From assembly GCA_023431055.1 (NCBI GenBank), contig JAEYXX010000118.1, forward strand, positions 1-35,301: DNA of 35,301 nucleotides, written 5' to 3'. The stretch is from Pseudomonadota bacterium (GTDB taxonomy: Bacteria; Pseudomonadota; Gammaproteobacteria; Pseudomonadales; Pseudomonadaceae). The translations under genes were made by a program, and so were the position numbers. The notes below the pieces were generated by a model. That model made no database searches and was not told the origin of the DNA. It saw nothing but the letters and a program-made list of their open reading frames with translations. Below, in pieces: positions 8,025 through 16,527 of the stretch; the first letter of the stretch is position 1; each line of letters starts with the position of its first letter.

Positions 8025-8776
8025 GCGTTGTCCTCGTTACGCGCCAGACGGCGACCTATGGCCAGTTGCAGGCTGCTGGGCAGGCTGCCGAGCAGTTTCA
8101 GTACGGCGATGAAGGGAGTGGGGAAAGCGATCTCGTGCGGGCGCTTGTCCAGGCGCGCGGCGATATGCCGTGCGGCGCGCTCCACGGGCCAGCGCATGGG
8201 CATGGGAAAGTCGTTCTTCTGCGTCAGCGGGGTGTCGACGAACCCCGGGCTGACCAGGGTGACGTCGATGCCTTCTGCCGCCAGGTCAATGCGCAGCGTC
8301 TGCATCAGGTAACGCATGGCCGCCTTGGAGGCACCGTAGGCTTCGGCACGTGGCAGCGGCATGAAGGTCACCGAGCTGCCGACCCCGACCAGATGAGGGC
8401 GCTCGCCGCGGCGCAGCAAGGGCAGGGCGGCTTCGATGCAGTAGCTGGCGGAAAACAGGTTGGCATTGACCACGCGTTCGATCATCGCCGCCTCGAACTG
8501 GCGAACCTCGACGTATTCGCAGGTGCCGGCATTGAGGATCGCGCAATCCAGCGCGCCCCACTGTTGAGCGATGCGTTCGCCAATGGCGCGCACCTGCTCG
8601 GCGTCGGTCAGATCCCCGGGGGCCACCAGCACCTGATCGCCATAACGTGCGGCCAGGGTTTGCAGCGGACCCGTGCTGCGCGCGCTGAGCGCCAGTCGAT
8701 GGCCTGCGCGCAGCAACTCTTCGGCCAGGGCGGCACCGATGCCGCTGCTGGCGCCGGTCAGCCAGATGCGCTTCAT
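8021..8776 (-). CDS. Short-chain dehydrogenase/reductase of the photo-oxidative cluster
   Basis: A 251-residue classical SDR. The cofactor loop is TGASSGIG (residues 7-14), followed by Arg in SARS (suggesting NADP), an LNAG motif at about 85-88, and the catalytic Ser with Tyr-x3-Lys in EAYGASKAAM. The C-terminal tail is amphipathic. It lies between the NTF2-like protein and the FAD flavoprotein, with ATGA overlaps at both ends. It probably reduces or oxidises a lipid-derived carbonyl in the same pathway. Substrate is unknown. Confidence 0.92.
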   Translation of the reverse strand: MKRIWLTGASSGIGAALAEELLRAGHRLALSARSTGPLQTLAARYGDQVLVAPGDLTDAEQVRAIGERIAQQWGALDCAILNAGTCEYVEVRQFEAAMIERVVNANLFSASYCIEAALPLLRRGERPHLVGVGSSVTFMPLPRAEAYGASKAAMRYLMQTLRIDLAAEGIDVTLVSPGFVDTPLTQKNDFPMPMRWPVERAARHIAARLDKRPHEIAFPTPFIAVLKLLGSLPSSLQLAIGRRLARNEDNA

Positions 8777-9195
8777 GCCAGCCTCCGTTTCAGCCAGGCG
8801 ATCACGCTGCCGAGTACGGGCAGGTGTTCGTAGAGCAGCGCACCGGCATCGAAGTAATCTCTGTGCCGGTAGACGCGCTCGCGCCAGAGCAGGTGTGAGC
8901 AGCCTTCCACCGTGATCTCGGCGCCACCGCGCAGGCGTGGGTGGCGGTAATACATGGTCCAGCGCAGGTAGCCTTCGCCATCTGCGACCTGGTCGAAGCC
9001 GTGAAACTCGAAGCGCAGCGCCTTGACGTTGGCATACAGCTCGGCGAAGTAGCGGCGCATCTCGTTCAGGCCGTGCACTTCATGCAGCGGGTCGCGAAAC
9101 AGCACATCGTCGCTGTACAGCTCGCCGAGCAGATCGAGGTTGTCCTTGTTCAGCGCAGCGAAGCGCTCGGCGAAGTGGCGCAGAAAGTCGCTCAT
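8773..9195 (-). CDS. NTF2-like (SnoaL-type) protein
   Basis: A 140-residue protein of the cone-shaped NTF2/SnoaL fold: an N-terminal helix (FLRHFAERFAALNKDNLDLLGELYSDDVLFRDPL), a central sheet with RWTMYYRHPRL, and the strand ending RHRDYFDAGALLYEHLPVLG. The ATG at 9195 overlaps the photolyase stop by 4 bp. A longer frame upstream lies entirely inside the photolyase gene and is rejected. The fold may be catalytic or only bind a small molecule. The Asp/His pair in RHRDYFD is a candidate active site. Constant association with the SDR and FAD genes suggests a role in the same modification pathway. Confidence 0.85.
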   Translation of the reverse strand: MSDFLRHFAERFAALNKDNLDLLGELYSDDVLFRDPLHEVHGLNEMRRYFAELYANVKALRFEFHGFDQVADGEGYLRWTMYYRHPRLRGGAEITVEGCSHLLWRERVYRHRDYFDAGALLYEHLPVLGSVIAWLKRRLA

Positions 9196-10628
9196 GCTGG
9201 AAGGGCCTCGGAGGAAAGGTTCTTGAACGCCGCCAGGGCGCGCTCGCGCGAACGTGACAGGTCGACGATCGGCCGCGGATAGCCGGATGGCGCGAACAGG
9301 CCGCCGAGCGCGGACGGGTCGTGGATGTCGCGCTTGTTCAGCCCGGCCAGCTCCGGCACCCACTGGCGAATGAAACGGCCATCGGGGTCGAACTTCTGCG
9401 ATTGGCTGATCGGGTTGAAGATGCGGAAGTAGGGCGCGGCGTCGGTGCCGGTGGAAGCGCTCCACTGCCAGCCGCCGTTGTTCGCGGCCAGGTCGCCATC
9501 GATCAGATGGCGCATGAAGAAGCGCTCGCCCTCACGCCAGTCGATCAGCAGATTCTTGGTCAGGAACATGGCGACGACCATGCGCAGGCGGTTGTGCATC
9601 CAGCCGGTCTCCAGCAACTGGCGCATGGCCGCATCGATGATCGGCAAGCCGGTGCGGCCCTGCTGCCAGGCGGCCAGCTCCTGCGGCGCGTTGCGCCAGG
9701 GCACTGCCTCGGTTTCCGGGCGGAAGGCGCGATGCCGCGATACCCTTGGGTAACCGACCAGAATGTGCTTGTAGAACTCGCGCCAGAGCAGCTCGTTGAT
9801 CCAGGTGACGACACCCTGGTTGCCGCTGTCGAATTCGCCGCGGTTGGCCGACAGGGCCGCGTGCAGGCATTGGCGTGGCGAGAGAACGCCGGCGGCCAGG
9901 TAGGCCGAAAGCTGACTGGTGCCCGGTTTGCCGGGGAAGTCGCGCTCGTCCTTGTAGAAGGCCGCCTGCTCATCGGTAAAGCGCTGCAGGCGCTGCAGTG
10001 CCGCCTCTTCACCGGCCGGCCAGAGCAGGCGCAGGCTCTCACCGGGTGTAGCGAAACCGTCGACTGCGCAGGGGATGGCGTCGCTCTTCACATCCACCGG
10101 CGTCTGCGCCTTTGGCAGCGTGATCAGGCCGGGCAGGGCGCTGTGCAGGCGTTCGTAACAGACCTTGCGGAACTGGCTGTAGACCTGGAAATAACCACCG
10201 GAGCGGGTCAGTACGCTGCCCGGCTTGAACAGCAGCTGGTCGAGGTGGCTGTGCCAGGCGATGGCCTGTTGACTGAGGTAGGCGCACACCTGCCGGTCAC
10301 GCAGGCTTTCGTTGATGCCGTACTCCTCGTTGACGTGCACGGCGTAGATGGTGTGCTCGCGACAGACATCGGCGATCAGCAGCGGCACCTCGCTCCAGTC
10401 ATCGCACTGGCGCACCAGCAGCGGCACGTTGAGTGCGGTCAGGGCCTTGCTCAACTCGGCCAGGTTGCGCAGCCAGAAGTCCACCTTGCTCGCGGCATCG
10501 TCATGGCGCTGCCACTGGCCGGGCGTGATCAGATACAGGGCGATGGTCGAGCCGCTGCGCATGGCCTGACTTAGGGCAGTGTTGTCCTGGGTGCGCAGAT
10601 CGCTGCGAAACCACATCAGTTGCTTCAT
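9192..10628 (-). CDS. phrB: Deoxyribodipyrimidine photolyase
   Basis: A 478-residue class I CPD photolyase that repairs UV pyrimidine dimers using blue light and FADH. The N-terminal antenna (Rossmann) domain begins MKQLMWFRSDLRTQDNTAL. The C-terminal FAD domain shows INELLWREFYKHIL, GLPIIDAAMRQLLETGWMHNRLRM and NNGGWQWSASTGTDAAPYFRIFNP, containing tryptophans of the electron-transfer chain and the flavin-binding residues. It sits third in the operon, right after the MerR gene (ATGA overlap), which is the usual place for light-induced photolyases. Confidence 0.97.
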   Translation of the reverse strand: MKQLMWFRSDLRTQDNTALSQAMRSGSTIALYLITPGQWQRHDDAASKVDFWLRNLAELSKALTALNVPLLVRQCDDWSEVPLLIADVCREHTIYAVHVNEEYGINESLRDRQVCAYLSQQAIAWHSHLDQLLFKPGSVLTRSGGYFQVYSQFRKVCYERLHSALPGLITLPKAQTPVDVKSDAIPCAVDGFATPGESLRLLWPAGEEAALQRLQRFTDEQAAFYKDERDFPGKPGTSQLSAYLAAGVLSPRQCLHAALSANRGEFDSGNQGVVTWINELLWREFYKHILVGYPRVSRHRAFRPETEAVPWRNAPQELAAWQQGRTGLPIIDAAMRQLLETGWMHNRLRMVVAMFLTKNLLIDWREGERFFMRHLIDGDLAANNGGWQWSASTGTDAAPYFRIFNPISQSQKFDPDGRFIRQWVPELAGLNKRDIHDPSALGGLFAPSGYPRPIVDLSRSRERALAAFKNLSSEALPA

Positions 10629-11572
10629 TGGGTTACCTCTTGAGCGCCGAGCAGGCCCCGTTGCGACAGCCAGGCATGCGCGGCGAGCGGATCGCTGGCC
10701 GATTGCAGGCCGGCGAGCGCGTCACGGTGAATGTGGGCGGCGGGCCCGGCGAGCAGCAGTGGTACCGGGCACTGCTCGGCCAGACGGGGCAGTTGGCGGC
10801 GCACCAGGGTGCCGTCCAGTGCTTGCTCGGCGTAGAGCAGCAGCGCGCGCGGCGCGATGTGTTCGAGCGCGGTCAGGAGTTCGTTGGATGGCAGCGGCCA
10901 GTCGAACACCTCTACCGGGCAATCGCTGGCGCTCGCCAGCCAGGCACATAGCCACAGCCCCGGCTCCATCGGCGCCTCACCCAGGTTGATCAGCAATAGC
11001 GGCGCGCCGCCGACCTGGCGGTTGCAGTGGTAGATGCGGGTGGCCAGCTTGCTGCGCAGCCAGGAAAGAAAGAACACTTGCTCGGCGCGCGCACCGAACT
11101 GGCCCTGCCAGCGTTGGCGCAGATCGCCCAGTAGCGGCCAGAGCAGTTGTTCGGCCAGGGTACTGGCCGGGTAGAGCGCCAGTGCCGAATTGAAACGGTC
11201 GTCTAGGCGCCGCTCGTTGAGTTGGGCAATGCAGCCGAGCAGCTCGTTGCGCTGGCGTGCCCAGTTGTCGTTGCTGTTGGCCTGGGGAACCTGGCCGTGA
11301 TCGAGCAGCGCCTTGACCTGGCCTACGGCAACGCCTCGTGCCAGCCAGGCGAGAATGGCGTGAATACGTTCGAGGTTGGCCGGTGAGTACAGGCGATGTC
11401 CCTTGGGCGTGCGGTACGGCACGATCAGGCCGTAGCGACGCTCCCAGGCGCGCAGGGTCACGGCGTTGATACCGGTGCTGCGCGCTACTTCACGGATCGG
11501 CAGGTAGCCCTCGTCCAGAGCCTGGCGGTAGTCCTGGCCGGTTTCATCGTCGGCGATGGTTTCGCTGGTCAT
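10625..11572 (-). CDS. MerR-family regulator, CarH/LitR-like without cobalamin histidines
   Basis: A 315-residue regulator read from the ATG at 11572, four bases after the preceding stop. A TTG reading from 11599 would overlap that gene by 23 bp and is less likely. Residues about 24-62 form the MerR winged helix (YLPIREVARSTGINAVTLRAWERRYGL, then TPKGHRLYS). The rest matches the helical-plus-Rossmann layout of CarH/LitR B12 photoreceptors. Where CarH has an EH pair after a tryptophan, this protein has W-x8-EQ, and the ExH/DxH metal-ligand loop reads GEAPMEPG with no His. It should therefore not bind adenosylcobalamin, like the class II LitR proteins of P. putida that act with a LOV photoreceptor. 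No LOV gene lies in this window. It probably represses its own operon. Confidence 0.85.
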   Translation of the reverse strand: MTSETIADDETGQDYRQALDEGYLPIREVARSTGINAVTLRAWERRYGLIVPYRTPKGHRLYSPANLERIHAILAWLARGVAVGQVKALLDHGQVPQANSNDNWARQRNELLGCIAQLNERRLDDRFNSALALYPASTLAEQLLWPLLGDLRQRWQGQFGARAEQVFFLSWLRSKLATRIYHCNRQVGGAPLLLINLGEAPMEPGLWLCAWLASASDCPVEVFDWPLPSNELLTALEHIAPRALLLYAEQALDGTLVRRQLPRLAEQCPVPLLLAGPAAHIHRDALAGLQSASDPLAAHAWLSQRGLLGAQEVTQ

Positions 11573-11576
11573 GGCG

Positions 11577-12527
11577 TCACAGTGCGTTGCGCAGGGCAAG
11601 AGGTTCGGGGTGCGGTTGCAGGTACGCCTGCTCGGCGATGTAGCGGTCCGGGTGGCGGCGGAAGTGGTGCTTGAGCAGGGTCAGCGGTACCACCAGCGGC
11701 ACGATGCCTTCGCGGTACTGGCTGATCAGCTGTTGCATTTCCTGCTTTTCGTCGGCGCTGAGGGCGCGCTTGAGGTAACCACTCAGGTGCTGCAGTACGT
11801 TGCTGTGGGTGCGGCGCGTGGCGCATTTTTTCAGCGCGCTCATCAGCTCGCTGAAATAGCGCGGCGCCAGTTCGCCAAGGTCATGCTGGCTCAACTCGCC
11901 AAGCATGCGCCCCAATGATTTGTAGCGCAGCGGGTCGGTAGCCATCAGCAGGTACTTGTAGCGCGAGTGGAAGGCGATCAGCGCGCGGCGGGTCAGGCCC
12001 TGCTGCAGCAGACGTTGCCATTCGGCGTGGGCGTAGACGCGGGTAATGAAGTTTTCGCGCAGCACCGGATCGTTGAGACGGCCGTCTTCTTCCACCGGCA
12101 GATCCGGATGCTTCGCGCAGAAGGCGGCGGCGAAGATGCCACGGCCTGGCTCGCTCGGACGTCCGCCCTCCTGGTAGACCTTGACCCGCTCCAGGCCGCA
12201 GGAGGGAGATTGCTGCATGAAGATGTAGCCGCTGATGCCTTGCAGCTCGGTCGCCATGCGCTCGCCATAGGCGGCCAGCGCGTCGGTCACGTCGCGCGAG
12301 CGGTCGACCGTGCCGACGGCGCGCGGCGCCTGGGGATCGCCCACCAGGCGAATCGGCTCGCGCGGGATCGGCATGCCGATGCCCACTTCAGGGCACACCG
12401 GGACGAAGTCGAAGTGTTCGGTCAGGCTGCGGCTGCACAGGCGCGACAGCTTGTGGCCGCCGTTGTAACGCACTGCGGCGCCCAACAGGCAGGCGCTGAT
12501 CCCCAATTTGGCTTTGCTCGCTTGCAT
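11577..12527 (-). CDS. DUF523 and DUF1722 (YbgA-type) protein
   Basis: A 316-residue two-domain protein. The DUF523 half (about 5-155) has the conserved ISACLLGAAVRYNGGHK start, the CPEVGIGMPIPREPIRL segment and MQQSPSCGLERVKVY. The DUF1722 half (about 190-305) has the LIAFHSRYKYLLMA and HHFRRHPDRYI motifs. E. coli ybgA (DUF1722) also sits immediately upstream of its photolyase gene, so the link with DNA photorepair is old. The activity is unknown. It is the first gene of the nine-gene operon, with an AGG-type ribosome site and a start 20 bp downstream of a perfect inverted repeat. Confidence 0.92.
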   Translation of the reverse strand: MQASKAKLGISACLLGAAVRYNGGHKLSRLCSRSLTEHFDFVPVCPEVGIGMPIPREPIRLVGDPQAPRAVGTVDRSRDVTDALAAYGERMATELQGISGYIFMQQSPSCGLERVKVYQEGGRPSEPGRGIFAAAFCAKHPDLPVEEDGRLNDPVLRENFITRVYAHAEWQRLLQQGLTRRALIAFHSRYKYLLMATDPLRYKSLGRMLGELSQHDLGELAPRYFSELMSALKKCATRRTHSNVLQHLSGYLKRALSADEKQEMQQLISQYREGIVPLVVPLTLLKHHFRRHPDRYIAEQAYLQPHPEPLALRNAL

Positions 12528-12546
12528 AACCTGACCTCATGATTCC

Positions 12547-12572
12547 TTGTACATGAACTTGTTCATGTACAA
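12547..12572. promoter_or_regulatory. Perfect 12-bp inverted repeat, candidate LitR/MerR operator
   Basis: Arms TTGTACATGAAC and GTTCATGTACAA flank a 2-bp centre, a perfect 26-bp dyad. It lies just downstream of the predicted transcription start and 20 bp before the first start codon of the photolyase operon, where a bound repressor would block initiation or elongation. The TGTACA core resembles CarH/LitR half-sites. Binding by the local MerR protein is inferred. Confidence 0.7.
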
Positions 12573-12581
12573 CTTGTGTCT

Positions 12582-12609
12582 ATCATAGGTGCGCGGTTGT
12601 ACAAGTCAA
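12582..12609 (-). promoter_or_regulatory. sigma70-type promoter of the photolyase operon with operator in the spacer
   Basis: On the minus strand the -35 TTGACT (12609-12604) and -10 TATGAT (12587-12582) are 16 bp apart. An 8-bp palindrome TTGTACAA (12597-12604) fills the upstream half of the spacer and touches the -35. This is a second TGTACA site about 38 bp, centre to centre, from the downstream dyad. The promoter matches the consensus well, so tight repression would be needed to keep it off. Confidence 0.65.
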
Positions 12610-12614
12610 ATGCT

Positions 12615-12626
12615 TTGTATAGCTTT
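12615..12626. promoter_or_regulatory. Shared 12-mer upstream of the photolyase-operon promoter
   Basis: The string TTGTATAGCTTT (AAAGCTATACAA on the minus strand) lies just upstream of the -35. The same 12 bases occur at 13967-13978, in the promoter region of the neighbouring FAD oxidoreductase unit, which points to a common regulator. Confidence 0.5.
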
Positions 12627-12694
12627 CGTATTGCTTCGTGTGTGCAGGCGAGCGGCGCCAGACGAATATGGCGCCGCGGCGGGAACGGAAGGGG

Positions 12695-13995
<1,301 letters not shown>

Positions 13996-14008
13996 GCTGA
14001 TGCCGTTC

Positions 14009-14161
14009 GAACCTGCTCAAAGCCTGCTGCGCGTCGGCTCTGCTGCGTTAAAAATGGCTCGGACTGCTCATTTACAACTCGTAAAGTCGAGCGCGACTCC
14101 GACCGGTCCTCGCCTGTTTTTGCCTTGCATAGCTCTAGCTCGCGAGGCTTTGAACAGGTTC
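14009..14161 (+). repeat. Self-complementary dispersed element, copy A
   Basis: The ends GAACCTGCTCAAAGCCT and AGGCTTTGAACAGGTTC pair with one mismatch over 17 bp. Inside, AAAAATGGC pairs with GCCTGTTTTT with a small irregularity, TCGGA with TCCGA, and the tip TTTAC/GTAAA closes a 5-base loop. There is no coding content and no obvious target-site duplication. It resembles a MITE-like or REP-like structured repeat. Related copies lie at 16363-16503 and, inverted, at 27277-27431. Confidence 0.75.
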
Positions 14162-14280
14162 TGAGTGGCGCTCCCTTGCTTTAGGTGTAGGACAAACGCG
14201 GCATTCGATAAAGGCACGTGTGCGCGTCATGAACCAGACTAAAGGTGAAGTTTCATCAGTTGCCATGCGAGGACGATGCC

Positions 14281-15183
14281 ATGCATATCCTACTGACCGG
14301 CGGTACCGGCCTGATCGGGCGTGCGCTTTGTGCGCACTGGGTCGAGCACGGCCATCGCCTGACGGTCTGGAGCCGTGAGCCGGGCAAGGTGGCCGGCCTG
14401 TGCGGGCCTGCGGTGCGGGGGATCGGGCGGCTCGAGGAGCTGGCCGACGAGCCGCTGGACGCAGTGATCAATCTGGCCGGAGCGCCCATCGCCGACCGTC
14501 CCTGGAGTAGCAAGCGCAAGGCGCTGCTGTGGTCCAGTCGTATCGGTCTGACCGAGCAGTTGCTGACCTGGCTGCAGGGCCGTAACCAACGTCCGACGGT
14601 GCTGCTGTCAGGCTCGGCGGTGGGCTGGTACGGCAACGGCGGCGAGCGCGAACTGCACGAGAATACGCCGCAGGTTACCGACGACTTCGCCGCGCAGCTC
14701 TGTGGTGCATGGGAAGAAACTGCACAGCGCGCCGAGGAGTTGGGAATCCGTGTGGTGCTGATCCGTACCGGCCTGGTGCTGAGCCCCGACGGTGGAATGC
14801 TCAAACGCCTGCTGCTGCCGTTCAAGCTCGGCCTGGGCGGGCGCCTCGGGGATGGTCGGCAATGGATGCCGTGGATTCATATCGCCGATCAAATCGGCCT
14901 GATCGATTTTCTCTTGCAGCAGGGCGACGCTCGCGGTCCTTATAATGCCTGCGCGCCATTACCCGTGCGCAATGCAGAGTTCAGCAAAGCGCTGGGCCAG
15001 GCGCTGAGCCGCCCGACCATTTTCCCTGCGCCGGCTTTCGTCCTGCGCGCTGCACTCGGTGAGATGTCCGAGTTGCTGCTCGGCGGCCAGCGTGCCGTGC
15101 CGACGCGCCTGCTGGAGGCGGGTTTCAGTTTTCGTTTCACCCATCTGGATGTGGCTCTCGCCGATCTGCTGGGCCATCAATAG
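14281..15183 (+). CDS. TIGR01777 family epimerase-like protein (SDR39U1/YfcH type)
   Basis: A 300-residue extended SDR. The N-terminal loop is ILLTGGTGLIGRAL, followed by VINLAGAPIADRPW, the catalytic region LSGSAVGWYGNGG, WEETAQRAEELGIRVVLIRTGLVLS, and the C-terminal DUF1731-type tail (PAFVLRAALGEMSELLLGGQRAVPTRLLEAGFSF). The start at 14281 has GAGGA 7 bp upstream. An earlier GTG reading at 14245 has no such site. Function is unproven. The family is often near division or haem genes. Ferrochelatase starts 12 bp after its stop, so the two form an operon. Confidence 0.9.
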   Translation: MHILLTGGTGLIGRALCAHWVEHGHRLTVWSREPGKVAGLCGPAVRGIGRLEELADEPLDAVINLAGAPIADRPWSSKRKALLWSSRIGLTEQLLTWLQGRNQRPTVLLSGSAVGWYGNGGERELHENTPQVTDDFAAQLCGAWEETAQRAEELGIRVVLIRTGLVLSPDGGMLKRLLLPFKLGLGGRLGDGRQWMPWIHIADQIGLIDFLLQQGDARGPYNACAPLPVRNAEFSKALGQALSRPTIFPAPAFVLRAALGEMSELLLGGQRAVPTRLLEAGFSFRFTHLDVALADLLGHQ

Positions 15184-15195
15184 CTAGGATTTCGC

Positions 15196-16218
15196 ATGAC
15201 CGATCACGCATTGTTGCTGGTTAACCTGGGTTCGCCCGCGTCCACCGAAGTAGCCGATGTCCGCCGTTACCTCAATCAGTTCCTGATGGATCCCTACGTG
15301 ATCGATCTGCCCTGGCCGCTGCGTCGCCTGCTGGTGTCGCTGATCCTGATCAAGCGCCCGGCGGCGTCTGCGCATGCCTATGCGTCGATCTGGTGGGATG
15401 AAGGCTCGCCGCTGGTGGTGCTCAGCCGCCGCCTGCAGGAGGCGATGAAGGCGCACTGGACGCATGGCCCGGTGGAGCTGGCCATGCGTTATGGCGAGCC
15501 ATCCATCGAATCGACCCTGCAACGCCTGGCCGACCAGGGCATTCGCCAGGTGACCCTGGCGCCGCTCTACCCGCAATTCGCCGACAGCACCACCACCACG
15601 GTGATCGAGGAGGCCAAGCGCGTGGTGCGCCAGCGTGGCCTGGATCTGCGTTTCTCCATCCTGCCGCCGTTCTACGACCAGCCGGAGTACCTCGACGCCC
15701 TGGTGGCCAGCGCCAAGCCTTATCTGCAGCAGGGCTTCGATCACCTGTTGCTGAGTTTCCATGGTCTGCCGGAGCGCCATCTGCACAAGCTCGATCCCAG
15801 TGGCCATTGCCTCAAGGGCGACGACTGCTGCCGCAGCGCTTCGCCCGAGGTGCTCGCCACCTGTTACCGCGCGCAGTGCCTGCGCAGCGCCGAGCTGTTC
15901 GCCGAGCGCATGGGCCTGGGCCCCGAACAATGGTCGGTGAGCTTCCAGTCGCGCCTGGGCCGCGCCAAGTGGATCGAGCCCTATACCGAGACCCGCCTCG
16001 ATGAACTGGCTGCGCAAGGAGTGAAGAAGCTGTTGGTGATGTGTCCGGCCTTCGTCGCCGACTGCATCGAGACCCTGGAGGAGATCGGCGACCGCGGCCG
16101 CGAGCAGTTCGTCGAGGCTGGTGGCGAGAGCCTGCAGCTGGTGCCCTGCCTGAACGATCACGCGGATTGGGTGGCGGCGCTCAAGGTCCTCTGCGAGCGG
16201 GCGCCGCAAGCCCTCTGA
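15196..16218 (+). CDS. hemH: Ferrochelatase
   Basis: A 340-residue enzyme that inserts iron(II) into protoporphyrin IX, the last step of protohaem synthesis. It begins [12 protein letters not shown]. The metal-binding histidine is His189 in [12 protein letters not shown], and the conserved glutamate lies in the [15 protein letters not shown] segment near residue 290. An AGGA ribosome site precedes the ATG. Its substrate protoporphyrin is itself a strong photosensitiser that makes singlet oxygen, so its place beside the photolyase operon may be meaningful (inference). Confidence 0.97.
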   Translation: MTDHALLLVNLGSPASTEVADVRRYLNQFLMDPYVIDLPWPLRRLLVSLILIKRPAASAHAYASIWWDEGSPLVVLSRRLQEAMKAHWTHGPVELAMRYGEPSIESTLQRLADQGIRQVTLAPLYPQFADSTTTTVIEEAKRVVRQRGLDLRFSILPPFYDQPEYLDALVASAKPYLQQGFDHLLLSFHGLPERHLHKLDPSGHCLKGDDCCRSASPEVLATCYRAQCLRSAELFAERMGLGPEQWSVSFQSRLGRAKWIEPYTETRLDELAAQGVKKLLVMCPAFVADCIETLEEIGDRGREQFVEAGGESLQLVPCLNDHADWVAALKVLCERAPQAL

Positions 16219-16230
16219 TGCATACCTCTG

Positions 16231-16261
16231 CCCGCCGCGGTGAGGCATTCGCCTCGGCGGG
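16231..16261 (+). terminator. Hairpin downstream of hemH
   Basis: Outer arms CCCGCCG and CGGCGGG enclose an inner stem GAGGC/GCCTC with loop ATTC. It starts 13 bp after the hemH stop. No U-tract follows, so termination efficiency is uncertain. Confidence 0.5.
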
Positions 16262-16362
16262 TATGAAGCATTCGCCAGCCTGATAACACCTTCGAGCGAT
16301 ACTCACCACCGTTTATATCGTCCTAAGCTGACGGCTCTTTCAACCACCGCGCATCGCGTCAA

Positions 16363-16503
16363 GGGTGCTTCTAAAAACTATCTGCGTTGCCATCGCTGCG
16401 TTAAAAACAGGCTCAGAATGCTCATTTACAGCTCGTAAACTGCGCTTTTTCGCCGATTTTTTTGCCTTGCGCTGACTGCCTCGCCTACGTTTTTAAAGCA
16501 CCC
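16363..16503 (+). repeat. Self-complementary dispersed element, copy B
   Basis: The ends GGGTGCTTCTAAAAAC and GTTTTTAAAGCACCC pair with one bulge. They differ in sequence from the ends of copy A, yet the centre (GCTGCGTTAAAAACAGGCTC, ATGCTCATTTACAGCTCGTAAA, TTTTTTGCCTTGC) is clearly the same family. The tip hairpin TTTAC/GTAAA is kept. It lies between hemH and the MFS gene and ends 24 bp before the MFS start codon, so it forms most of that gene's upstream region. Confidence 0.72.
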
Positions 16504-16527
16504 CAAGCGGTGCCGAGGAGAGCGTCC

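Noticed and set aside
9192..9465. Longer NTF2-like protein starting at 9465
   Set aside because: The extra N-terminal residues are Arg/Pro-rich and read out of frame through the 3' end of the photolyase gene. The ATG at 9195 with its 4-bp overlap fits the operon pattern.
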